From contig JAVBOR010000057.1 of NCBI GenBank assembly GCA_031550325.1, positions 1 through 61,087 on the forward strand: 61,087 nucleotides of DNA. Reading direction: 5' to 3'. This document shows positions 1-7,292 of the stretch, one piece after another (positions within the stretch are counted from its first letter, which is position 1; each line of letters starts with the position of its first letter). The position numbers were made by a program, and so were the translations under genes. Source of the stretch: JAVBTT01 sp031550325. GTDB taxonomy: Bacteria; Bacillota; Clostridia; Oscillospirales; UBA929. The notes beneath the pieces are model-generated. The model was not told the DNA's origin, searched no databases, and saw nothing but the letters and a program-made list of their open reading frames with translations.

Positions 1-240
1 TCAAAACGCCTCCAGGCTCCAGGCCTCCCTGCTCGGGCGCTCGGCTCTTCTTATTTCAGTCCAGCAGGGACCCGCCGCCTTCGGCGTCAGGCTCGACGTG
101 GTTTTGCGCAAAGGAACGAAGAGGCGGCCTTTGTCTACAGGCTATACAAACCGCCTCAGCGGTTTTAACCGTCACTCTTTTTGTCAAAGAACCACAGGTT
201 CTTTGAAAACCTGAAAGCGGCCGACATTTTGTCGGCCGCG
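1..240. repeat. Palindromic repeat mosaic, copy A (left edge)
   Basis: Intergenic mosaic cut by the window edge. Positions 55-141 are the reverse complement of the long repeat unit at the right edge (about 60941-61021), including the central hairpin near 72-89. Then come a short hairpin AAACCGCC/GGCGGTTT type at 149-166, a hairpin pairing GTCAAAGAACC with GGTTCTTTGA at about 183-206, and a perfect GC-rich hairpin at 217-239. The last lies just behind the stop codon of the minus-strand gene at 278-535 and could end its transcript. No open frame here looks like a gene. Confidence 0.75.
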
Positions 241-277
241 TTCCAGACTCTTTTTCGCTTTCGTTCTTTAATTCGCT

Positions 278-535
278 TTACTTATTTTCCATTTTTTGCT
301 TGCGCTCTTCCCACCAGGCCGAACCGAAGACCGTAATGAACAGAATGGCCGGCGCCAGCTCGCGCAGATACGCCGAACAGCTCAGGATGTAGTGTGTATG
401 TAGACTCCAGGTTCCGCCGAAGAACAGCAGGATGATGGAACAGAATACAAGTGTACTGGCAACCATGAGTCCGCCCTTGAGAAGCGCAGCGCTTTCGGGG
501 CACATGGCGCGCAGTCGCTTAATGACAAGCTTCAT
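278..535 (-). CDS. Small two-helix membrane protein, unknown function
   Basis: This is an 85-residue protein not assigned to a named family. It has a basic N-terminus, a hydrophobic helix at about residues 22-41, a second at about 57-75, and a charged C-terminal tail ending in EERKQKMENK. That pattern predicts two membrane passes. A strong ribosome site, AGGGGGAG, lies about 4-10 bases before the ATG at 535, so the frame is probably real. It is divergent from the DUF6514-like gene at 705 and ends against a repeat hairpin. No partner gene hints at a function. Confidence 0.7.
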   Translation of the reverse strand: MKLVIKRLRAMCPESAALLKGGLMVASTLVFCSIILLFFGGTWSLHTHYILSCSAYLRELAPAILFITVFGSAWWEERKQKMENK

Positions 536-558
536 TAAACTCCCCCTCTATGAAAGAA

Positions 559-588
559 AGCATACCATAGGTCCGGGCCCATGATCAA
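559..588 (-). promoter_or_regulatory. Possible sigma-A promoter for the small membrane protein
   Basis: On the minus strand TTGATC (583-588) and TATGCT (559-564) are separated by 18 bp, about 25 bp upstream of the ATG at 535. This is a fair but not strong match to a sigma-A promoter. It is inferred from sequence only. Confidence 0.35.
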
Positions 589-704
589 GACAAAATGTTT
601 TCCGCATTCCCCAGACTCAGACAGTTTTCGACAAGGCCTTTGCCGTATACTGTCTGCAAACGCCGCGGGCTACGCGGCATACAGACGATGGGGAGGAGCT
701 ATGC

Positions 705-986
705 GTGAAATCACTTTTGGAGTATGGGCGGACGAACATAGCGCTGGAACAGGGGAAGCTGCAGGGCCTGGTGTACTCTATCTTGGTGGAGGAGCTTCCG
801 CTTGCCAACGGGGGCTGCTCGGTCGAGAGCTACGGTCTACATATTGCGCAGGAGGACGGCGAGGCGCAGTCGGTGGAGCATGTGACATTCAGCTATAAAA
901 AGATTGAGTCCATGGCCTCTACGCTGTTAAAAAACAGAGTGACCCCCACCATGCTGCAGGAGATCGCGGGGGACCTGATCGAATAG
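705..986 (+). CDS. DUF6514-like small protein
   Basis: A 93-residue protein starting at GTG 705, with GGGGAGGAG ending six bases upstream. An in-frame ATG is not available near this site, and the ribosome site fixes the GTG. The N-terminus (KSLLEYGRTNI) and the C-terminal VTPxxLxEIxxDLIE pattern resemble the DUF6514 family of clostridial proteins, as far as I recall it. The middle is a short, probably beta-rich domain. It has no signal peptide or membrane segment, so it is likely cytoplasmic. Function is unknown. The gene stands alone between a divergent membrane-protein gene and a repeat mosaic. Confidence 0.6.
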   Translation: MKSLLEYGRTNIALEQGKLQGLVYSILVEELPLANGGCSVESYGLHIAQEDGEAQSVEHVTFSYKKIESMASTLLKNRVTPTMLQEIAGDLIE

Positions 987-1004
987 GACTCAGGCTTTGC
1001 CGAG

Positions 1005-1285
1005 AGCTTTGTTTTGGCAACGCATCCTTTTTGTAGACAAAGCGAGCTTTATCTACAAAACGATGATAAAGTGATCGGCTCTGTGGAGCCACACAAAGAA
1101 AGGCTTTCCCGGACTGAATCCGTGAAAAATATGAACCACAACGGTTTCGGGAATTCATTTCTCGAAACCGTTTCTCTATAAACCGCCTCAGCGGTTTGAA
1201 CCAACTCCCGTTTGTCAAAGAACCAAATGTTCTTTGACAGCCTAAAGGCCTTGCGGAAATTACTTCCGCAAGGCCTTGAAATATC
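1005..1285. repeat. Palindromic repeat mosaic, copy B
   Basis: The gap between two convergent genes is a chain of hairpins: TGTAGA(C)AAA/TTTATCTACA at about 1031-1058, a stem around GGTTTC/GAAACC with loop AATTCATTT at 1141-1171, AAACCGCC/GGCGGTTT at 1180-1197, GTCAAAGAAC/GTTCTTTGAC at about 1213-1238, and AAGGCCTTGCGGAA paired to its complement at 1245-1277 with an ATTAC-type loop. The last hairpin is placed to terminate the LacI gene read from the minus strand. The same modules recur at 1, 27558, 36280, 48797 and 60711. Confidence 0.8.
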
Positions 1286-1315
1286 TATCCTTATCGGTTT
1301 TTTGCAGCCCGGGAG

Positions 1316-2326
1316 TTACAGCTTTTTGACCGAACAGCCGGGCCAAAGCTCGCCCTTGACCAAAAGGGTCTCGCCGGGGCCGTGAATCTGATACTCAATC
1401 TGCATAATGAGCTTTTCGGCGGCAAGCTTGCCCATCATTTCGGAGTTCTGCCGATAGGTGGTCAGGTTCGGCTCAAGCGTCTTGGACAGCCTGATGCCGT
1501 CATACCCTCCGATGGAGAGATCCTCTGGAACGCGGATGCCGCGCTCCTTCAGCGTGTTCAGCCCGCCGATGGCGGCAAAGTCATCGGGATACAAAATGCA
1601 GGTCGGCGGTACCGGCAGGCGAAGCAGCTGCTCTGTTTTGGCCGAAGAGTCCCCGGTGTCGTGGTACTGGCCGCACACCAGATATTCGGGCCGAAAGCGG
1701 AGCTTGTGCCGTTTCAGGGCATGCCGGTAGGCTTGAACGCGGTTCCGGGTCGTGAGGTTGTCGGGCTCGCCGATTCCGTAAATATAGGCGATACGCGTAT
1801 GGCCCTGCTCGCAGACATAGTCCATGAGCTCGGACATGCCGGTCAGGTTGTCCGACACAACAGCCGTCTTGAGGCCGGAAACATAGTCGATCGCGACAAG
1901 GGGAAGCTCCTTGTGAAAGAGCTCAAGCGCCTCGGGCTTGCTGTAATTGACGTTGATGATGACCAATCCATCGACGCCGCGGTATTTGCTATGCTCAAAA
2001 TACGTCATCTTATGAAAAGGAGAGCCGCTGATAAATGTAATGTCATATCCTTTAGCTTCTGCCGCCAGCTTAAAGCTGTTCAGAATAACGGTAAAATAGT
2101 CGTGGGTCAAGTCGTTGCTGTCGGTGTCGTCGTAAAGCACGCCCAAATTATAGCTCCGGCTTGTTTTCAGCGCGCGCGCCGAAGAATTGGGGAAATACCC
2201 GTGCTTCTTTGCCATTTCCCGGACGCGCTGGGCTGTTTCCGGGCTGCAGTCGCCGTGATAGTTCAGCGATTTGCTCACCGTTGCCACAGATACACCACAA
2301 AGCGCAGCAAGCTCTTTAATGGTCAT
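1316..2326 (-). CDS. LacI-family transcriptional regulator
   Basis: A 336-residue DNA-binding regulator. The start is ATG 2326, preceded by GGAGAGGAG five bases upstream; a longer frame to 2344 lacks a ribosome site. Residues 1-55 are a classic LacI helix-turn-helix and hinge (MTIKELAALCGVSVATVSKSL, with SSARALKTSRS in the hinge). The rest is a periplasmic-binding-protein-like effector domain ending in a PDDFAAIGGLNTLKERG region typical of sugar-sensing members. No sugar transporter or catabolic gene is adjacent, so its ligand cannot be guessed. It probably represses distant targets and perhaps itself. Confidence 0.9.
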   Translation of the reverse strand: MTIKELAALCGVSVATVSKSLNYHGDCSPETAQRVREMAKKHGYFPNSSARALKTSRSYNLGVLYDDTDSNDLTHDYFTVILNSFKLAAEAKGYDITFISGSPFHKMTYFEHSKYRGVDGLVIINVNYSKPEALELFHKELPLVAIDYVSGLKTAVVSDNLTGMSELMDYVCEQGHTRIAYIYGIGEPDNLTTRNRVQAYRHALKRHKLRFRPEYLVCGQYHDTGDSSAKTEQLLRLPVPPTCILYPDDFAAIGGLNTLKERGIRVPEDLSIGGYDGIRLSKTLEPNLTTYRQNSEMMGKLAAEKLIMQIEYQIHGPGETLLVKGELWPGCSVKKL

Positions 2327-2594
2327 GACGGCTCCTCTCCACAAAAACGAAAGCTGTTTTCATGATAAGTAATTTTTGTCCACTCCAGATGTTCAGGGGA
2401 AAAAGAAAAACATACGGCGGCTATGCCGGAAAAGCCATATAGGCAGAGCAGCTGACAACGCTGACGCCGAGTACTTCGGCGGAGCCTGAAGGAGGAAGTA
2501 ACAACACATTATAGTCCTTGCGTTACAAGACTGTCAAGTGTACCACGGGAGCGCCGCGCTGTTCCGGAGGGGCAGGGATGCGCTTTGTCCGGAA
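2327..2594. other. Intergenic stretch between lacI and moxR
   Basis: About 420 bp without a gene separates the divergent lacI and moxR. Just upstream of lacI, GAAAGCTGTTTTC (2349-2361) is an imperfect palindrome with the size and flanks of a LacI-family operator and might serve autoregulation; this is weak evidence. Positions 2467-2495 hold a small hairpin (CGCCGAGTACTTCGGCG). The right part carries the moxR promoter. I see no credible small frame. Confidence 0.3.
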
Positions 2595-2623
2595 TTGACG
2601 AGGTTGTCCGGGCGTGATATAAT
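2595..2623 (+). promoter_or_regulatory. Strong sigma-A promoter of the moxR operon
   Basis: TTGACG (2595-2600) and a perfect TATAAT (2618-2623) are separated by exactly 17 bp. Transcription would start near 2630, giving a leader of about 118 nt before the moxR ATG at 2748. Confidence 0.8.
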
Positions 2624-2747
2624 CCTACGGGAATTATTCGCGAAGTCGGCTGGAATCGAAGGGTATTTCGGCTGAACGCCCGGACGGTTTTTTCTTGACA
2701 CCGGTCGGCGGACAAAAGAGTATGGACATGACGGAGGACAACAAAAT

Positions 2748-3698
2748 ATGCCTACTGTACAGGAGCGGCTGCATGCCGTTGTGGACAACATTGCCAAGGT
2801 GATTGTGGGCAAGCGGGAGGCCTGCGAGCTCGTTCTGGTCGCGCTTTTGTGCGAGGGACACGTGCTGGTGGAGGATATCCCGGGTGTGGGCAAAACATCG
2901 CTTGTGTCGGCTCTCGCGCGCTCGGTGGACAGCTCCTTCAGACGCATTCAGTTTACACCCGATATTCTTCCGTCCGATATCACCGGCTTTTCGCTTTACA
3001 GCCAGAAGACCGGTGAGTTTGAGTACAAGCCCGGTCTGGTGCTCTGCAATTTTGTGCTGGCCGACGAGATCAACCGCACTTCGCCGAAGACGCAGGCGAG
3101 CCTTTTGGAAGTCATGGAGGAGGGCCAGGTCACGGTGGACGGCGTTTCCCGTCGGGTGGGTGAGCCGTTTATGGTCATGGCCACGCAAAACCCCACCGAG
3201 TATGTCGGTACATATCCGCTGCCCGAGGCCCAGATGGACCGGTTTTTCATGCGCGTCAGGCTTGGGTATCCGGAGCGCAAGGACGAAATCGACATCATCA
3301 GGCGCTTTCGCAATGACGATCCTCTGCGTGTGCTGGAGCCTGTGACCGTTGCCGCTGAGATTGTCAGGTTCCAAAAGCATGTCCGCGAGGTCTTTGTCTC
3401 CGACAGCCTGTATCGCTACACCGTGGACATTGTCCGCAAAACGCGGTCGCTGAAAGACGTCACGCTGGGCGCGTCTCCGCGCGGGTCCATTTCTCTTTTC
3501 CGCGCGGCGCAGGCGTGGGCGATGTATGAGGGGCGCGACTACGTGCTGCCTGACGACGTAAAGGCCATGGCAGTCCCGGTGCTTGCGCACAGGCTCATTT
3601 TAACACAGGATGCGCGCATCAGGCAGGTTTCCGCCGACGCGCTGATTCAGGACATCCTTCAACAGGTGACGGTTCCTCCGTTGCAGGCGCATGACTGA
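2748..3698 (+). CDS. MoxR-type AAA+ ATPase
   Basis: A 316-residue cytoplasmic AAA+ ATPase. Walker A is IPGVGKTS (about residues 44-51), the Walker B region is LADEINR (about residue 105), and an MEEGQVTVDG segment and a TQNP sensor motif follow, all typical of the MoxR branch. GGAGG lies ten bases before ATG 2748. It overlaps the next gene, a DUF58 protein, by 8 bp, and a transglutaminase-domain membrane protein follows. This three-gene set is widely conserved; MoxR proteins are thought to act as chaperones that mature or activate partner proteins. The actual client here is not known. Confidence 0.92.
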   Translation: MPTVQERLHAVVDNIAKVIVGKREACELVLVALLCEGHVLVEDIPGVGKTSLVSALARSVDSSFRRIQFTPDILPSDITGFSLYSQKTGEFEYKPGLVLCNFVLADEINRTSPKTQASLLEVMEEGQVTVDGVSRRVGEPFMVMATQNPTEYVGTYPLPEAQMDRFFMRVRLGYPERKDEIDIIRRFRNDDPLRVLEPVTVAAEIVRFQKHVREVFVSDSLYRYTVDIVRKTRSLKDVTLGASPRGSISLFRAAQAWAMYEGRDYVLPDDVKAMAVPVLAHRLILTQDARIRQVSADALIQDILQQVTVPPLQAHD

Positions 3699-4878
3699 GG
3701 GCAAAAAGCGCGCCGGGAAACGCAGACGTTCTCGACAGAGAGCGGCGCGGCGCACCTATTTATGCGCGCTGGTGATCGGGCTCACGCTTGCTTTTGCGCA
3801 GGCGGGGTTTGTCTCGTCCATCGCGCTGTACCTCTGCCTGCTTGTACCGGTGTACGCGGTCATCCATCTGCTCGTTGTGCGGCTTCAGCTCTCCTGCGAG
3901 CAGCGTCTGAGCGCCCAGACCATCATCAAGGGACAGACGGTCGACTATACGCTGCGCCTTCAAAACCGGGGCCTGCTGGCAGCGCCGCATGTGCAGGCGC
4001 ATCTCGGCGATGATCACGGCCTGGGCCTTGACGCGCAGCACATTCAACTGGACATGACGCCGCATGAGATTACGAGCGTTACGCTGCCGCTGTGTTTTCT
4101 GTATCGGGGCGTGTATGTCTTTGGGGTCAGGGAGCTCAGCGCCGCCGACCCTTTTTCGCTCATGCGTTTTCGCAAAAAAGAGCCTGCGCCGCTGCGGGTC
4201 ACCGTGTATCCGCGTCTGATTCGTCTGCGCAGATTTGGCGGCGCCCAGCAGCAGCAACAGCAGCTTGAAACCAGAGCGCAGCAAATCAGTGAAGAAGTGG
4301 CCGCCATTCAGGACACGCGAACCTATCAGTACGGGGATTCCATGAGCCGTATTCACTGGAACCTCACCGCCCAAAAGGGCGCTATGATGACAAAACTATA
4401 CGAACAGGAGAGCGATCAGAATCTTCTGGTTTTGCTCGACCTGCGCCGGATTCCCCTTGACTCGCCGTATGCCGCGGAGGATATGGTGCTGGAAAGCTGC
4501 CTTGCCGTATGTCACTTTGTGCTGTGCTCATCCGTCACAGTTCGGGTTTTGTTTGCGGTGGGCGATTCCATTCAGGTACTCGAAGGGCGCGGGAAGGACT
4601 TTTTTGACCATTTGTACACGAGGCTGGCCGAGGTTTCGTTTACCTCGACGCGCACGATCGCCGAACTGGACAGGACGGCCGGCTCCGCGCCGTTCCGCGT
4701 TTGCTTTTCCGCGGCCGATCCGTCAAGCCAGTTTTCCTTTGCCGGGAGGCTTGACTACTACCGCGTCGTCACGAAGAGCGGGCAGGAGCGCAGTCAGGCT
4801 CCCGCAGGCTCGGCGCTGCGTGTGATAGACCTGTTCCCCGAGGACGACCTGGCCACGGTTCTGGAGATGTCGTCATGA
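3691..4878 (+). CDS. DUF58 domain protein
   Basis: A 395-residue protein. The basic N-terminus is followed by two hydrophobic helices (about residues 24-62) that anchor it in the membrane. The DUF58 signature YGDSMSRIHWNLTAQKG lies near residues 214-230, followed by a von Willebrand-like fold segment (LLVLLDLRRIPL). A run of glutamines, QQQQQQ, interrupts the middle. It overlaps moxR and the transglutaminase gene, so the three are translationally coupled. DUF58 proteins accompany MoxR ATPases and are presumed partners or substrates; the biochemical role is not established. Confidence 0.88.
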   Translation: MTEGKKRAGKRRRSRQRAARRTYLCALVIGLTLAFAQAGFVSSIALYLCLLVPVYAVIHLLVVRLQLSCEQRLSAQTIIKGQTVDYTLRLQNRGLLAAPHVQAHLGDDHGLGLDAQHIQLDMTPHEITSVTLPLCFLYRGVYVFGVRELSAADPFSLMRFRKKEPAPLRVTVYPRLIRLRRFGGAQQQQQQLETRAQQISEEVAAIQDTRTYQYGDSMSRIHWNLTAQKGAMMTKLYEQESDQNLLVLLDLRRIPLDSPYAAEDMVLESCLAVCHFVLCSSVTVRVLFAVGDSIQVLEGRGKDFFDHLYTRLAEVSFTSTRTIAELDRTAGSAPFRVCFSAADPSSQFSFAGRLDYYRVVTKSGQERSQAPAGSALRVIDLFPEDDLATVLEMSS

Positions 4879-7259
4879 AAAGGCACTCTTTGCTTGTGGC
4901 TGTGTTTGCCATTGTGTTCTGCAGCTCGCTGACATGGGCAATCTCCGGGCTTTTCTCGGTTTCGCTTGCCTTCGAAAGCATTGTGCTGTCGGTCACCTGC
5001 CTTGTCGTCCTGCTATATCTCGCCGCCCGCTTTTATAAGGCTTCTCTCGGCATCCTGATCGCTTTGGCGCTGTTTGCGCTTGTGGCGTGGCGCATCGGGT
5101 GGTTTGACCCGCTGCCCGGATTTTTCCAGGATTATATGGATTGGGTGTTTAACGGCAACTATGCCGTGCAAACGCAGGAAAACCAGGTGTTTGTCCAGCT
5201 GTCGCTCTGGCTTTTGTGTCTGGCGTTCACACTGCCGCTGTTTGTGATTGTATGGCACCGCGCCAGCGCGCTGCTGATCTGCCTGATCGGCGTGGCCGTG
5301 TTCTTTGGGCTGCAGTGGATGGGGCATCCCTTTTCCAAACTGGATCTGCTGGTGTTTATCATGGCGCTGCTGCTTTATGCCGTGTGGATCTCGACGGGCT
5401 ATGCCGCCCCCGGGCAGACTGCCAGGCAGCACGGACGCAGGCAGAGCGTGATTTTGCTGACCACGGCGCCCGTGTGTTTTCTGCTGGTCTGGGCAGCCTC
5501 GACTTTGCCGGTCATTCCGGTTCCGCTTTCTGAGCCGGTGATTGATTTTGCCGAAGCCGTGTTTCCTCAGCTGAGCCTGTCCGGTGAGCCGAAGGATCTT
5601 GTTCTTTTTTCGTTTGGCACCACGTCTGTCACCGGACAGGGATTTGGCGAGATCGGCGCTGAGCTTGGCGGGGAGAGCAAACTCAGCCCCGCGGAAATGC
5701 TGTTTCACTGGGGCGACGCGCCCAAAAAGCTGCGCGGCCTCTCGGCGTCGACCTACACGGGGAGGCGGTGGCTCAACGAGGACAGCAGGTTTACCGCCGT
5801 GCAAAGCGCTGTGCAGGGGTTTGCGGCCGTTGGGTACTCCAATGTACAGCTCGTCGTATTGCTCAACCTGATGTCGGGCGGGCTGACGCCGTCTCCCATC
5901 GACCTCGACCGTGGCTGGATGGAGTTTCAGAGGGACAGGTTTGAGGTGCAAAACATCAGCACGCAGTCGCTCTTCTTGCCGCCCCGCGTGACGGAGGTGG
6001 ACTATGACCTCACGCCCACCCATCAGCGTGCCCTGACAAATGACGCCGATGACGTGCGGCTGCTGGAGGCAGTCTCTCAGGGCTATCAGTACAGCACCTT
6101 GTCCATGGTTATCCGCCTGACAGAGGAGGAGCTCGAGGCAGTTTACAGGAAAAGCTTTCCGGGGTATACGGCCCGGCTTCTGGCCGATTTAGAGGCGCTT
6201 ATGTTTGACGAGGATCAAATGGCCGACATTGAAGGCCTGGCCTCTTTTTTACGCAACGAACAGGAAATTTTGGAGTACGCCAAGGCGCACGATCTCCAGC
6301 TCCCCGATACCGTCACGGACCGCACGCGCGATTTGGCGGCGCGGCTGACCGAGGTTCTGGAGACGGACTACGACCGGGCAAAGGCGATAGAGCGCTATCT
6401 TTCCAGCAGCTATCCCTACACGCTCAAGCCGCCCGCTCTGCCCAGAGACGTCGACTTTGTCGACCACTTTTTGTTTGAGGGCAAGGCGGGGTACTGTACA
6501 TATTACGCGACGGCCATGACGGTGATGTGCCGAACGCTGGGCATTCCGGCCCGCTATGTCGAGGGCTTTGCCAAGAGCAAGCTGGCCAGGGAGGACTATT
6601 TTATTGTCACCGGAAATGAGGCGCACGCCTGGACGGAGATCTATCTGGACGGCGTGGGGTGGATTGCTATGGAGCCAACTGCCCCGGGCGGCGCCGGTGT
6701 CGCCGTTCCCTCGCCCAGCGTAGATCTGCCCGAGGACGACCTGGTTCCTGTGAGCCCCACGCCGTCGGTGAGCGCAAGTGTGCCTGAAGTCCCATCCGAC
6801 GGGACGGACTACGGAGAGCAGCTTCGGGACATCAGCCGGGAACCGCTCGCGTGGATTACGCTGGCGGTGGCGGCGCTCCTGACATGGCTCTGCGTGCAGA
6901 TTGTGCGCAGACGGAGATTTTTAGGCAGACTGCGCGCCCAGCCGCTCAGGGCCGAGACCGTCCGGGAGTTTTACGCCTATGTGCTTTCGGTGTATAAGCG
7001 GCTCGGCGCGCCGGTATTGCCGGGGGAGACGCCGCTGGAGTACGGCCGCCGCCTGGACAAAATCCTTTCGCTGGAGCTCGACGGGTCGGCGTCTGCTTTT
7101 ATGGATTCGTACTGCCGCACGGGCTATGGGGAAAAGCCGCCGGACGCAGATGACCGGATGAGCATGCTCGCGCTGCATAAGGCCACGGAAAGGGCGCTGA
7201 ACCTGATGTACTCATCGCTTCGCGTGTTGCTGCTCCGATACGGACTGGGCCGCGTTTAA
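4875..7259 (+). CDS. Membrane protein with transglutaminase-like domain
   Basis: A 794-residue protein whose ATG overlaps the DUF58 stop (ATGA). The first 220 residues hold about seven membrane helices. A long extracytoplasmic region contains a transglutaminase-like core with Cys541 (GYCTYYATAM), His584 (GNEAHAWTE) and an acidic third residue, Glu600 (MEPTAP), where many members have Asp. Another membrane helix lies near residues 655-677, followed by a cytoplasmic DUF4129-like tail. This is the architecture of the large membrane protein in MoxR-DUF58 operons. It may be a protease or a peptide-modifying enzyme at the cell surface; the substrate is unknown. Confidence 0.88.
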   Translation: MKRHSLLVAVFAIVFCSSLTWAISGLFSVSLAFESIVLSVTCLVVLLYLAARFYKASLGILIALALFALVAWRIGWFDPLPGFFQDYMDWVFNGNYAVQTQENQVFVQLSLWLLCLAFTLPLFVIVWHRASALLICLIGVAVFFGLQWMGHPFSKLDLLVFIMALLLYAVWISTGYAAPGQTARQHGRRQSVILLTTAPVCFLLVWAASTLPVIPVPLSEPVIDFAEAVFPQLSLSGEPKDLVLFSFGTTSVTGQGFGEIGAELGGESKLSPAEMLFHWGDAPKKLRGLSASTYTGRRWLNEDSRFTAVQSAVQGFAAVGYSNVQLVVLLNLMSGGLTPSPIDLDRGWMEFQRDRFEVQNISTQSLFLPPRVTEVDYDLTPTHQRALTNDADDVRLLEAVSQGYQYSTLSMVIRLTEEELEAVYRKSFPGYTARLLADLEALMFDEDQMADIEGLASFLRNEQEILEYAKAHDLQLPDTVTDRTRDLAARLTEVLETDYDRAKAIERYLSSSYPYTLKPPALPRDVDFVDHFLFEGKAGYCTYYATAMTVMCRTLGIPARYVEGFAKSKLAREDYFIVTGNEAHAWTEIYLDGVGWIAMEPTAPGGAGVAVPSPSVDLPEDDLVPVSPTPSVSASVPEVPSDGTDYGEQLRDISREPLAWITLAVAALLTWLCVQIVRRRRFLGRLRAQPLRAETVREFYAYVLSVYKRLGAPVLPGETPLEYGRRLDKILSLELDGSASAFMDSYCRTGYGEKPPDADDRMSMLALHKATERALNLMYSSLRVLLLRYGLGRV

Positions 7260-7292
7260 GGCCGTAAAAAGATATATACAGGAGAACGAAAA

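Noticed and set aside
919..1218. Open frames in repeat mosaics (e.g. 919-1218 minus, 60773-60991 plus) with similar peptides
   Set aside because: The shared peptide (GSWxKPLRRF, REMNSRNRC) comes from the repeated hairpin DNA itself, in either strand. No ribosome sites and no conserved reading-frame pattern.
1382..2365. 327-codon open frame antisense to lacI
   Set aside because: It mirrors a clear LacI protein, has no ribosome site and its composition (rich in Val, Gly, Arg, His) is that of a GC-driven antisense frame.
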